NCBI GenBank assembly: GCA_017857175.1
Contig: JAFMDS010000006.1
Span: 1 to 64,000 of the forward strand
Source: Candidatus Nanopelagicales bacterium
GTDB lineage: Bacteria; Actinomycetota; Actinomycetes; S36-B12
Length of the DNA stretch: 64,000 bases
Reading direction: 5' to 3'
The notes beneath the pieces are model-generated. The model saw only the letters and a program-made list of their open reading frames with translations. It did not search any database and had not been told where the DNA came from. Shown one piece after another: positions 15,157 through 23,919 of this stretch. Position 1 is the stretch's first letter. Every line of letters begins with the position of its first letter. The position numbers and the translations under genes were made by a program.

Positions 15157-16329
15157 ATGTCTGCATACGGCCCACTTTCCTATGAAGGTCTCCCTCCCGC
15201 CAGCGCTGCCTGGCGGGAGGGGGATCCTCTTGGGCGTCGTCAATTTATAACCATTGAGGGCTTTGTCACCGAAAGCCAATTCCGATTCCCTGAGGTCCGC
15301 ATTGCCTATGAAACCTGGGGTGCTTTGAATGACACGGGCACAAACGCGATTTATATCTGCCATGCGCTGACGGGTGATTCCCATGTTTCAGGTGAGGCAG
15401 GTCCGGGGCATGTAACGGCAGGCTGGTGGGATGGTCTGATTGGGCCCGGAAAAGCAATAGACACTAATGAGTATTTTGTTGTTTGTGCCAATGTTCTCGG
15501 TGGTGCGCAGGGTACAACTGGGCCTTCATCTTTGGACCCTGAAGGTGTGCCGTGGGGCAGTAGATTCCCAACGATAACTATCACTGACATGGTGGAAATT
15601 GAGCACGAGCTCATGGCTACCTTGGGAATACAACGATGGCAATTGATGCTTGGACCCTCCCTTGGAGGTATGCGAGTACTTGAATGGATGATTCGGTATC
15701 CAGATGCCGTCTGTGGTGGTTTGGTGTTGGGTTCGACAGCAGCTGTTTCCGCGGATCAGATTGGCATTCATGCGACTCAAATCATGGCGATCGAATCAGA
15801 CGCTGAATTTAATGGCGGTGACTATTACGAATCAGATTTAGGCCCGGTAGTGGGCATGGGACTGGCCCGCCGCATTGCACATCTGACATATCGAAGTGAG
15901 ACAGAGTTAGATCTGCGTTTTGGCCGAAGCCCTCAAGGGTCAGAGGACCCATATGGCGGGGGCCGTTTTGCGGTCGAGTCATACCTCGATCATCATGCAG
16001 ACAAGTTGAATAGGCGCTTTGACGCCAACACATACATAGCGCTAACTCGTGCCATGAGTCTTTTCGATCTTGGAAGAAATCGTGGCGGTGTGGCGAGTGC
16101 TCTAGGGCGGATTACGCAACCTCTCACGGTGGTAGGAATTGACTCGGACAGGCTCTTTCCCATCAGACTTCAGCAGGAGATCGTCGAGCTTGCACCCGGG
16201 GCTGATGAACTGCATATATTGACATCACCATACGGGCATGATGGTTTCCTGGTCGAGAATGAGCAAGTTGGTGGCTTCGTTCGTCATGCGCTCGAACGAG
16301 TAAAGGAATCGAACTGCACTAGTACTTGA
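15157..16329 (+). CDS. metX: Homoserine O-acetyltransferase
   Basis: MetX acetylates homoserine from acetyl-CoA, the first committed step to methionine. The 390-residue alpha/beta-hydrolase fold shows the nucleophile elbow GPSLGGMRVLEWM, the Asp region VVGIDSDRLFPI and the His in SPYGHDGFL. It sits directly after metY and shares its leader control. Codons 11-24 contain a perfect 12-bp inverted repeat, described separately. The family also includes succinyltransferases, which the sequence alone cannot rule out, but pairing with metY favours acetyl. Confidence 0.94.
   Translation: MSAYGPLSYEGLPPASAAWREGDPLGRRQFITIEGFVTESQFRFPEVRIAYETWGALNDTGTNAIYICHALTGDSHVSGEAGPGHVTAGWWDGLIGPGKAIDTNEYFVVCANVLGGAQGTTGPSSLDPEGVPWGSRFPTITITDMVEIEHELMATLGIQRWQLMLGPSLGGMRVLEWMIRYPDAVCGGLVLGSTAAVSADQIGIHATQIMAIESDAEFNGGDYYESDLGPVVGMGLARRIAHLTYRSETELDLRFGRSPQGSEDPYGGGRFAVESYLDHHADKLNRRFDANTYIALTRAMSLFDLGRNRGGVASALGRITQPLTVVGIDSDRLFPIRLQQEIVELAPGADELHILTSPYGHDGFLVENEQVGGFVRHALERVKESNCTST
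15192..15221. repeat. Stable hairpin inside the start of metX
   Basis: CCCTCCCGCCAG (15192-15203) and CTGGCGGGAGGG (15210-15221) are perfect inverted arms with loop CGCTGC. Allowing G-U pairs, the stem extends outward to 15187 and 15226, about 17 bp. It is very GC-rich in a roughly 50% GC gene and lies about 30 bases after the metX ATG. Confidence 0.85.
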
Positions 16330-16417
16330 TTGGTTGCCAAGGGAAGGGCATCGCAATCTATCCACAGCACCGATTTTCCGGGTTGATATCGGCTAGAGAC
16401 ACTCCCACAATGGGTGA

Positions 16418-17236
16418 ATGCGTCGTGTACAAGGGCTACGTCCCACTCTATTTATCGCATTCGTCATGATGAGCCTGATTCCAGTGAGTTCGATGGCTCC
16501 CGCAGTATCCGGCGCGGAGGTTGTGGGCAATCCGGAATTGATCAGATACGAGGGTAGTGGGGGATTGGTCCTCCCACCCTCCGTGGACCGAGTGACTCGA
16601 AATGAGGTGGCCCAGTGCCGCGGATGTTCTTGGAAAATCACCTCTGCGTGCGTCCCCGACGCTGAAAACTATTGCGATGCCGCACTAAGGGGATGCCCCG
16701 GTCTCATTGACCACGTTCGAACGTGGTTTCGACCTGCTGGGGGCCAGTGGCGCGAAACCGGTCTGATTTGTCTGTCCTCGAATACGGTAACCACTTTGGT
16801 CGGCATCGAGGGGCTAATCGCAGAGAGTTTCTATCAATACGTACCGGAACTGAATCCACGCTGCTGGCCCGAATCAGGACCCGTTGTCAATATCCCGTTA
16901 CTATGCGGATCAGGCCAAGCAGGGGGGACTCAAGAGTGGTCTCAAAGGGTGTCCGGTTTCGCCATTGCGATAAATGCCGAACCGCAGTGGGCATGGAACT
17001 TCGAGCGGGAATACCGAACCTCTGATCTGCCTGGCGGGCCTTATCCAGACATGTCAGTAACCCATACCTTCCATACTTCCGGAACAAAACACGTGGTAGT
17101 CGAAGCGCGATGGAGCGGGATTTTCAGTATTGATGGCCTTGGGCCTTTCCCCATTGAAAGGGACCTGCGTCAGGTGAAGGGCTTTGAGGTCGAGATTGGC
17201 CAGGCGCATGCACGATTAACGCGCCCCAACGCATGA
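16418..17236 (+). CDS. Cysteine-rich secreted protein, unknown function
   Basis: A 272-residue protein with a signal peptide ([27 protein letters not shown], cleavage near VSGAE) and no membrane anchor after it. The mature part has eight Cys, five of them in [13 protein letters not shown]...[11 protein letters not shown], probably disulfide-bonded outside the cell. The C-terminal half ([26 protein letters not shown]) reads like a PKD-type beta sandwich. Similar secreted proteins are common in actinobacteria but unnamed. It stands alone between metX and sigA; the last 60 bases before sigA hold a nested hairpin. Confidence 0.75.
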   Translation: MRRVQGLRPTLFIAFVMMSLIPVSSMAPAVSGAEVVGNPELIRYEGSGGLVLPPSVDRVTRNEVAQCRGCSWKITSACVPDAENYCDAALRGCPGLIDHVRTWFRPAGGQWRETGLICLSSNTVTTLVGIEGLIAESFYQYVPELNPRCWPESGPVVNIPLLCGSGQAGGTQEWSQRVSGFAIAINAEPQWAWNFEREYRTSDLPGGPYPDMSVTHTFHTSGTKHVVVEARWSGIFSIDGLGPFPIERDLRQVKGFEVEIGQAHARLTRPNA

Positions 17237-17265
17237 GGCTCAGACTGGGCATGTCAAGATAGAGC

Positions 17266-17296
17266 GCCCGAACAAGCCAAAAGGCTTGACTCGGGC
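17266..17296 (+). terminator. Nested hairpin before sigA
   Basis: GCCCGA (17266-17271) pairs with TCGGGC (17291-17296) and, inside, AAGCC (17274-17278) pairs with GGCTT (17283-17287) around AAAA. No T-run follows. It may end the upstream transcript or shape the sigA leader. Confidence 0.4.
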
Positions 17297-17336
17297 ACTT
17301 GTTGTGGCTAATCGGCAGAAGGGCATTCTCTCTCAC

Positions 17337-18725
17337 ATGGCAACTACCGCAAAAAAGACTGCTGCGAAAAAAACCGTGAAAAAAACAGTACCGGCGAAAA
17401 CTGCGCCGGTAAAGAAAGCGGCTGCAAAAAAGACCGTGCCTGTGAAGAAAGCTGCGCCCGTTAAAAAGGCTGTTGCGAAGAAAACTGCTGCGAAGATTGA
17501 TTCCCCCGTTAAAAAGGCTGTTGCAAAGAAAACTGCTGCGAAGAAGGATTCTGCACCGACCAAGTCTTCAAAGTCACAAGGCGATGAAATGGTAGAGGTC
17601 ATCGAAGCAGGCGACGAAGTAATTGAAGTAGAGCTCAGCGATGAACCAGATTTGGCAATTGCGGCGGAACTGGAAAAGGACCTTGAAGCCGATCTTGAGA
17701 AGGATCTCGCCGCGGTCACGGAAGAAGAACCTGCGAAAGATGGCGCCGCCGACAGTTATGTGATTTCACACGTTGATGAGACCGATGAACCTGTGCAGAC
17801 GGTCACCGTTGCAGGTGCCACGGCTGACCCGGTGAAGGACTACCTCAAGCAAATCGGAAAAGTCCCGCTGCTCAATGCAGAAATGGAAGTGGAGTTAGCC
17901 AAACGTATTGAAGCAGGACTCTTTGCTGAGGAAATGCTCAATGAGGGCGGCAAGATGGACAAAAAGACACGTGGAGACATGGAATGGATCGCCACTGACG
18001 GCCGTAGGGCTAAAAACCATCTGTTAGAAGCGAACTTACGCCTTGTTGTTTCGCTGGCTAAGCGTTACACCGGCAGGGGCATGCTTTTTCTTGACTTGAT
18101 TCAAGAGGGAAACCTGGGCTTAATCCGAGCGGTCGAGAAATTCGACTACACCAAGGGATACAAATTCTCGACGTATGCAACCTGGTGGATCCGACAGGCA
18201 ATCACTCGAGCGATGGCTGACCAGGCACGCACGATCCGAATTCCCGTCCACATGGTGGAAGTGATCAATAAACTCGCACGCGTGCAGCGCCAGATGCTGC
18301 AGGATCTAGGCCGCGAACCGACCCCCGAAGAACTAGCCATGGAATTGGACATGACGCCTGAAAAGGTCGTTGAGGTTCAAAAGTACGGCCGTGAGCCAAT
18401 CTCGCTACATACTCCGCTCGGTGAAGAAGGGGACAGCGAATTTGGTGACCTGATCGAGGATTCCGAGGCGATCGTTCCTAGTGATGCTGTCTCATTTACC
18501 CTGTTGCAGGAGCAGTTGGAGTCAGTCTTGGACACGCTTTCAGACCGTGAGGCCGGCGTTGTGCGAATGAGGTTTGGACTCACCGATGGCCAGCCAAAAA
18601 CCCTTGATGAAATTGGGAAGGTTTATGGAGTTACGCGCGAAAGAATTCGGCAGATAGAGAGCAAGACGATGTCGAAATTGCGCCACCCATCACGCTCACA
18701 GGTGCTCCGAGATTACCTCGACTAA
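17337..18725 (+). CDS. sigA: Primary RNA polymerase sigma factor (SigA/HrdB)
   Basis: The housekeeping sigma factor. The 462-residue protein has region 1.2 ([21 protein letters not shown]), region 2 ([19 protein letters not shown], then [20 protein letters not shown]), region 3 and region 4 with its helix-turn-helix ([20 protein letters not shown]). The first 100 residues are a Lys/Ala/Pro-rich, histone-like extension with repeated KKTAAKK and PVKKA units, followed by an acidic stretch; such extensions occur in actinobacterial primary sigma factors. The start is ATG 17337 (MATTAKK), not 17286. Its neighbours DUF7455 and parE match the usual order. Confidence 0.96.
   Translation: MATTAKKTAAKKTVKKTVPAKTAPVKKAAAKKTVPVKKAAPVKKAVAKKTAAKIDSPVKKAVAKKTAAKKDSAPTKSSKSQGDEMVEVIEAGDEVIEVELSDEPDLAIAAELEKDLEADLEKDLAAVTEEEPAKDGAADSYVISHVDETDEPVQTVTVAGATADPVKDYLKQIGKVPLLNAEMEVELAKRIEAGLFAEEMLNEGGKMDKKTRGDMEWIATDGRRAKNHLLEANLRLVVSLAKRYTGRGMLFLDLIQEGNLGLIRAVEKFDYTKGYKFSTYATWWIRQAITRAMADQARTIRIPVHMVEVINKLARVQRQMLQDLGREPTPEELAMELDMTPEKVVEVQKYGREPISLHTPLGEEGDSEFGDLIEDSEAIVPSDAVSFTLLQEQLESVLDTLSDREAGVVRMRFGLTDGQPKTLDEIGKVYGVTRERIRQIESKTMSKLRHPSRSQVLRDYLD
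17457..17552 (+). repeat. 48-bp tandem repeat in sigA
   Basis: Two adjacent 48-base units (17457-17504 and 17505-17552), both beginning CCCGTTAAAAAGGCTGTTGC, differ at only a few bases and encode [16 protein letters not shown] twice. The near identity indicates a recent in-frame duplication of 16 codons. Confidence 0.85.
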
Positions 18726-18745
18726 AATTTAAGCCGAAAGATCGA

Positions 18746-18765
18746 CGCAGATGTTCACATCTGCG
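18746..18765. terminator. Hairpin between sigA and DUF7455
   Basis: CGCAGATG-ttca-CATCTGCG is a perfect 8-bp stem between the convergent genes sigA and the DUF7455 gene. There is no strong T-run on either strand, but position and symmetry suit a two-way terminator. Confidence 0.55.
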
Positions 18766-18784
18766 CGGCTGGCGAATCTACTCG

Positions 18785-19009
18785 TTATACAACCGTTGGC
18801 GTTTCATTGAGCTTATGCAGCTCATTAATGATCAATGCGGCCTGCGGTGTCAATGCGGCCTCGTGGGCGCCCCAGTGATGGCCGCAAAATAGCAAATGGG
18901 TCCCACCTGCGAGTTCAACCTGAACATAGGCTTGAGCACCGCACCGATCACAGCGGTCCGTGGCACTCAGCACAGGAGAGGTCATTGTCTGGGTCGCTTG
19001 ATCTGACAT
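18785..19009 (-). CDS. DUF7455 small zinc-ribbon protein
   Basis: A 74-residue protein with DRCDRCGAQAYV and LLFCGHHWGAH, a Cys-Cys/Cys-His set that should bind one zinc. It is the small conserved protein that lies between the primary sigma factor and topoisomerase IV subunit B genes in many actinobacteria. It is transcribed toward sigA. The function is unknown. Confidence 0.88.
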   Translation of the reverse strand: MSDQATQTMTSPVLSATDRCDRCGAQAYVQVELAGGTHLLFCGHHWGAHEAALTPQAALIINELHKLNETPTVV

Positions 19010-19135
19010 GTCTTAAGTTAAACACGGAAAGGCTCCAAGTGAGCGGGATTGACTCGCTGGTTCGCCCACGGCGAATTTTCCGCTCCTTCGGTCTGCCTTC
19101 GATGCAAACAGACGATACCTGACTAAGTTGGGGCA

Positions 19136-21256
19136 GTGGCAACCGCAAAGAAGGCTCCGGCGTCAAAGTCCGTTAGTAAAAAAATGACCGATTCGGGCAC
19201 AGAGTCCTATACTGCCAAGAATCTGGCTGTCCTTGAAGGACTTGAAGCCGTTCGCAAACGCCCAGGTATGTACATCGGCTCCAATGATGGTCGAGGACTT
19301 ATGCATTGCCTCTGGGAGATCGTTGATAACTCGGTTGATGAGGCGCTTGCCGGCTACTGCTCGGAGATTTCAGTCAAACTTCTCCCTGACGGTTCAGTTG
19401 AAGTCAGCGACAATGGTCGTGGAATTCCAATTGACATTGAAAAGCGAACGAAACTCACCGGCGTTGAGGTAGTCATGACGAAATTGCATGCGGGTGGCAA
19501 ATTTGGCGGTGGCTCCTACAACGCATCGGGTGGTCTCCATGGGGTTGGGGCCTCGGTGGTTAACGCGCTCTCATCTCGACTTGACGTTGTAGTGCAGCGA
19601 ACTGGCAAGGCATATGGCATGTCATTTCGCAGGGGCGTTCCGGGTGTATTTGCGGGGGCAGGCCCTGACGTGGACTTCAGCAAGAAAAGTGGTTTAGAGG
19701 CCCTTGGTAAGGCACCACGAGCCAAGAGCGGAACCACCGTGCGATGGTGGGCAGACCCTCAGGTATTCACCAAGGATGCCCAATACGATCGAATCCAATT
19801 AAGGGATCGCGCCCTTCAAAGCACGTTCTTGGTGCCAGGGCTGACCATTTCTCTAGAAGATTCACGAGACCCATCGGATCTATGGGCCGAATCATTCGTG
19901 CACAAGGGCGGTATTGCCGAGTATGTGGGTCATTTGGCCAGTGGTGAACTCGTGGGAGGGGTCATTACCCTCACAGGCGAGGGCCACTTTGAAGAAACTG
20001 TGCCGGTACTAGACGCAGTTGGACATATGTCGAGTCAAACTGTCGCGCGGGACCTTGGTGTGGGTGTAGCCCTCCAGTGGGACACGGGCTATGAAACCAC
20101 GCTCAAGTCGTTCGTCAACGTCATTGCCACGCCAAAAGGAGGCACCCATGTGGCGGGGCTAGAACGATCTCTCACCAAGGTTTTCAATGAATATCTCAGA
20201 TCTGCCAAAATCCTGAAGACAAGTGAAGACAATGTCACCAAGGAAGATATCTTTGAAGGATTGACGGCTGTCGTGGCCGTGCGCCTTGCCGAGCCTCAAT
20301 TTGAGGGGCAAACGAAGGAGGTCTTGGGCACTCCTGCCGCGTCAAGAATTGTGGCAAATGTTGTGGCGAAGGAAATGACCAAGTGGCTGCAAACACCACC
20401 TCGGGGCGAGAAAGCAAATGCACGCACGATCGCTGAGAAGGTTGCAAATGCAATGCGTGCTCGCGTCGCAGCGCGGAGTCACCGCGATACTCAGCGGCGC
20501 AAGACTGCACTCGAGTCATCATCGATGCCGGCGAAATTGGTCGATTGTCGTAGCACCGATGTTGCAGAGTCAGAGTTATTTATTGTTGAAGGCGATAGTG
20601 CCCTCGGCACGGCGAAGAGTGCGCGAGACTCCAAGTATCAAGCCCTGCTGCCCATTCGAGGCAAGATTCTCAATGTGCAGAAGTCGTCTCTCTCCGACAT
20701 GCTGAAAAACAATGAATGCGCATCGATCATCCAAGTAATTGGGGCAGGTTCAGGCAGGAGCTTCGATCTAGATCAGGCACGCTATGGCAAAATCATCTTA
20801 ATGTCTGACGCCGACGTGGATGGCGCACATATCCGGTGCCTATTGTTGACCTTGATAAATAGATACATGCGCCCCTTGCTCGAAGATGGCCGTGTATTTG
20901 CAGCAGTCCCGCCTTTGCATCGCCTAGAAATTGTCAATGCAGGATCAAAGGCCAATGATGTTGTTTACACCTATAGCGATAAAGAAATGAAATCAGTTGT
21001 CACTGAAGCAGAGAAGAAAGGCAAGAAAGTGAAGGATCCAATTCAGCGTTACAAGGGTCTGGGAGAGATGGATGCGTCTCAATTGCGTGAGACAACGATG
21101 GATCCCGCGCACAGAACCCTGCGACGCATGACTGTTTCTGATGCAGATATTGCTGGAGATGTATTCGACCTGCTCATGGGCACTGAGGTCGCCCCTCGCA
21201 AGGAATTTATCGTTGGCGGTGCACAATCTCTCGATCGCACAAGGATTGACGCATGA
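19136..21256 (+). CDS. parE: DNA topoisomerase IV subunit B
   Basis: The ATPase subunit of a type IIA topoisomerase that unlinks chromosomes. The 706-residue protein has the GHKL ATP site (EIVDNSVDEALAG, DNGRGIPI, GGLHGVGASVVNAL), the transducer domain, the TOPRIM motifs ELFIVEGDSALG and DADVDGAHI, and QRYKGLGEMDA at the end. It is assigned ParE rather than GyrB because gyrBA normally sits near dnaA and because a separate parC follows 2.6 kb away next to sigA. It starts at GTG 19136 with a Lys/Ala-rich head; ATG 19184 is an alternative. Its stop overlaps the carbonic anhydrase start by ATGA. Confidence 0.93.
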   Translation: MATAKKAPASKSVSKKMTDSGTESYTAKNLAVLEGLEAVRKRPGMYIGSNDGRGLMHCLWEIVDNSVDEALAGYCSEISVKLLPDGSVEVSDNGRGIPIDIEKRTKLTGVEVVMTKLHAGGKFGGGSYNASGGLHGVGASVVNALSSRLDVVVQRTGKAYGMSFRRGVPGVFAGAGPDVDFSKKSGLEALGKAPRAKSGTTVRWWADPQVFTKDAQYDRIQLRDRALQSTFLVPGLTISLEDSRDPSDLWAESFVHKGGIAEYVGHLASGELVGGVITLTGEGHFEETVPVLDAVGHMSSQTVARDLGVGVALQWDTGYETTLKSFVNVIATPKGGTHVAGLERSLTKVFNEYLRSAKILKTSEDNVTKEDIFEGLTAVVAVRLAEPQFEGQTKEVLGTPAASRIVANVVAKEMTKWLQTPPRGEKANARTIAEKVANAMRARVAARSHRDTQRRKTALESSSMPAKLVDCRSTDVAESELFIVEGDSALGTAKSARDSKYQALLPIRGKILNVQKSSLSDMLKNNECASIIQVIGAGSGRSFDLDQARYGKIILMSDADVDGAHIRCLLLTLINRYMRPLLEDGRVFAAVPPLHRLEIVNAGSKANDVVYTYSDKEMKSVVTEAEKKGKKVKDPIQRYKGLGEMDASQLRETTMDPAHRTLRRMTVSDADIAGDVFDLLMGTEVAPRKEFIVGGAQSLDRTRIDA

Positions 21257-21762
21257 GTTCCTTTGAAGAGATCTTCCAAGACGTCTTAGTAGGGAATGCG
21301 GACTATGCCCGCGAATTCCATGACAGTGCTTTAACGGGAACCGCGCGTAAGGGAATTGCCGTGGTGACCTGCATTGATTCCCGTATAGACCCACTGGCGC
21401 TCATGGGGATGAGTGCCGGCGATGTCAAGATTTTGCGCAATGCAGGCGCTCGCGTGACCGAAGATGTCCTGAGAACACTCGTACTGGCGTCCCATCTATT
21501 GGGTGTCTCCCGCGTGCTTGTTTTACCGCATACGGATTGCCGCATGGCGTCCGCAGAAGAGCCCGAGGTACATGCTGAAATTCTTCGGGTTTCAGGCATC
21601 GACTCTCGGGGTATCGAAATCCGGACGGTCACGGATCAGTTGGCTGCTTTGCAAACGGACGTCACTCGAGTCAGGTCATTTCCGTTGCTTGCACGTGATG
21701 TGGAAGTAGCTGGCGCGATTTTTGATGTTCATACCGGAATTTTGATGCCGCAAGAAGTTTAA
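21253..21762 (+). CDS. Beta-class carbonic anhydrase-like protein
   Basis: Interconverts CO2 and bicarbonate. The 169-residue protein shows the zinc motifs CIDSRIDP (Cys, and the Asp-Arg pair) and PHTDCRMA (His and Cys), placing it in the short beta-carbonic-anhydrase group common in actinobacteria. It overlaps the end of parE by four bases (ATGA) and is followed 24 bases later by fprA, so the three genes are probably one transcript. The link to topoisomerase is positional, not functional. Confidence 0.88.
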   Translation: MSSFEEIFQDVLVGNADYAREFHDSALTGTARKGIAVVTCIDSRIDPLALMGMSAGDVKILRNAGARVTEDVLRTLVLASHLLGVSRVLVLPHTDCRMASAEEPEVHAEILRVSGIDSRGIEIRTVTDQLAALQTDVTRVRSFPLLARDVEVAGAIFDVHTGILMPQEV

Positions 21763-21786
21763 TCGAGCACGAGGAGTATCGAGAGA

Positions 21787-23115
21787 ATGTCGAGAGTAGC
21801 AGTGGTTGGCGCTGGGCCAGCGGGTATTTATGCGGCTGAGCATCTATCAACGGTGCACGGATATCAAGTTGATGTTTTTGATGCGCTACCTGTTCCTTTC
21901 GGCCTAGTCAGGTACGGGGTTGCCCCAGATCACTTTTCAATTCGATCAGTGAGGGACAAACTCACCGATACCTTCGAAAGCCCTCTCGTGCGTTTTCGAG
22001 GGAATGTTCACATCGGAACTGATGTATCGACCGCGGAATTAGCCTCATGGTACGACGCAGTGATGTACACCTACGGAGCGTCTGCCGATCGTGCTTTGGG
22101 TATACCGGGCGAAGTGAGTCCGGCGAGCATCCCTGCAACTGAATTTGTCAAGTGGTACACGGGGCATCCGGATGCTCAGGATTTTGGCGAGCTATTGCGC
22201 ACGTCCGAGCAAGTGATCGTTATTGGCCTTGGAAACGTAGCCGTTGATGTAACCCGATTGCTGGTCAAGTCCATCGTAGAACTCAGGGCCACAGACATGC
22301 CCGATCATGTTTTGGATTCATTTGAAAAAAGTGCCGTCCGTCATGTCCATGTCGTCGGTCGTCGCGGTCCACAACATGCAACCTTTACCACCAAGGAACT
22401 TAAGGAGTTGGGGGAACTCGAGGGCGTTGAGGTCATTCTGGATCCAAGGGATCTCCCCGCGGATGATGCAATCGCGAGTTCTGGTAGCAAAGTAGTTGAG
22501 CGAAATCTCAAGGTGATGCGGCAATGGAGTCAGGGTCATGGTGAGAGCCATGGTGAAGTTCTCAATGCATCAAGTAAAAAAATCGAGTTCCATTTTTATT
22601 CGACACCGCAGTCATTTGATTCTAAACAGCGATCACTGATAGTAGAACGTATGCAGTTGTCGAGCGATAACACCGTGATGGGGACTGGAACCTATGAATC
22701 GATTCCCGCAGACATAGTCATTAGAAGCGTTGGTTACCGAGGTTTGCCACTGGAGGGCCTGCCTTTTAATGATCGTATGAACGTGATTCCGAGCCATGAG
22801 GGCAAGGTTGAAGGATTATCGGAGACCTATGTTGCAGGGTGGATCAAGCGCGGTCCTTCAGGAATCATTGGAACGAATAAGAAGGATGCTGTTGCGTCGG
22901 TTGAATCGCTTGCGACCGATTTGAACGAGCGCCATTCAGTGGCAATCGATAGCCAAGAAATTGACGAGATTTTGCATGCTCGGGGCGTGAAATACATTGA
23001 TTTCGAAGGCTGGAAAAGGATCAATGCGGCTGAAATCGCGCTGGGCGCGAGCAAAGATCGCGCACGCACCACGATTCATGAGCGAGAAAAGTTAATTGAA
23101 ATCGGCCTCAGCTGA
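21787..23115 (+). CDS. fprA: FprA-type NADPH-ferredoxin reductase
   Basis: A 442-residue FAD flavoprotein of the adrenodoxin-reductase/FprA group, passing electrons between NADPH and ferredoxin. The FAD site is VAVVGAGPAGIYAAEHL, with PVPFGLVRYGVAPDH typical of this group; the NADPH site is VIVIGLGNVAVDVTRLL plus VGRRGPQHATFT. The C-terminal AGWIKRGPSGIIGTNK closes the FAD pocket. GAGGAG lies before the ATG. Its 3' end overlaps the convergent gene by 24 bases. Native ferredoxin partners are not in the window. Confidence 0.93.
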   Translation: MSRVAVVGAGPAGIYAAEHLSTVHGYQVDVFDALPVPFGLVRYGVAPDHFSIRSVRDKLTDTFESPLVRFRGNVHIGTDVSTAELASWYDAVMYTYGASADRALGIPGEVSPASIPATEFVKWYTGHPDAQDFGELLRTSEQVIVIGLGNVAVDVTRLLVKSIVELRATDMPDHVLDSFEKSAVRHVHVVGRRGPQHATFTTKELKELGELEGVEVILDPRDLPADDAIASSGSKVVERNLKVMRQWSQGHGESHGEVLNASSKKIEFHFYSTPQSFDSKQRSLIVERMQLSSDNTVMGTGTYESIPADIVIRSVGYRGLPLEGLPFNDRMNVIPSHEGKVEGLSETYVAGWIKRGPSGIIGTNKKDAVASVESLATDLNERHSVAIDSQEIDEILHARGVKYIDFEGWKRINAAEIALGASKDRARTTIHEREKLIEIGLS

Positions 23116-23919
23116 CGATTGAACAACCCGATCGACAACGAAATGTGAGGTCATGCCGTCTTCATCGATGCATGACTTTCGGGCGGGGCCGAATTCCTTC
23201 AGTGAAATGTGAAATTCATAGTGAGAGTTATCGGTGAAAATTTCGTGTGAATGGTCCGAATCAGGGCACTCCTGCGGCGGAAAGTCGGTGTCGATCTGAC
23301 TGGCTCTTTCGAGATAGGAATTGATTAGTTGGAGGCAGGGGATCTCATGGGAGCGCCCCCTGACGAATTGGCCATCAATGTGTCCGGTAGTCAACAGCAT
23401 TTGCGCCGCATCGATCGTGAGCCGTCCAAGCACGAGATTATCGGGCAAATAGAGAGCAGTTGGAGCAAAACGATGTCCACCAAGGTGGGTGCATTCCCAA
23501 ATCGTTGAGTATTCGGACTCGCTCAGGGTTGCTTCCAACTGCGTCAGAAGGTTTCGACCCTCAATGGCACAACATTTGTCACGTTTTCCATTTGTACAAA
23601 TCAACAGTAGAGGAGTCGCCGGAGTGCAGGAGTCTAGGTCTGGTAGTTCTTCTGCGGAAGCGCGAGTGCCTACGCGTAAGCCCGTCGTGGGTTCAGAAAC
23701 CCAATAGCGCAGGAAATTTCCGGGAGTCCTTTTGTCACGGTGCCTGGCCAGAAGAATCTTAAGATTTCTGCGTTCGGCCCAGGCAGTCACTTCGGGCGTG
23801 ACACGCGCCTCGACTGCCCTGGCTGGCCATGTTCCAGGGGATTCAAGCACCAGCCATCCACGTGCATAGGGGGCAGATCCGAGCAGTGGCAGTTCCAACG
23901 ATTCAGTGCTGCACGTCAT
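23092..23919 (-). CDS. Sucrase/ferredoxin-like family protein
   Basis: A 275-residue member of the sucrase/ferredoxin-like (Apd1-type) family, thioredoxin-fold proteins that can bind an iron-sulfur cluster. Signature parts are [18 protein letters not shown] (Cys ligands) and [21 protein letters not shown] with the His pair. The start overlaps the parC stop (ATGA), so it is translated after parC, and its end overlaps fprA by 24 bases tail to tail. The nearness of a ferredoxin reductase and a putative Fe-S protein is suggestive but they face each other. Confidence 0.85.
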   Translation of the reverse strand: MTCSTESLELPLLGSAPYARGWLVLESPGTWPARAVEARVTPEVTAWAERRNLKILLARHRDKRTPGNFLRYWVSEPTTGLRVGTRASAEELPDLDSCTPATPLLLICTNGKRDKCCAIEGRNLLTQLEATLSESEYSTIWECTHLGGHRFAPTALYLPDNLVLGRLTIDAAQMLLTTGHIDGQFVRGRSHEIPCLQLINSYLERASQIDTDFPPQECPDSDHSHEIFTDNSHYEFHISLKEFGPARKSCIDEDGMTSHFVVDRVVQSSAEADFN

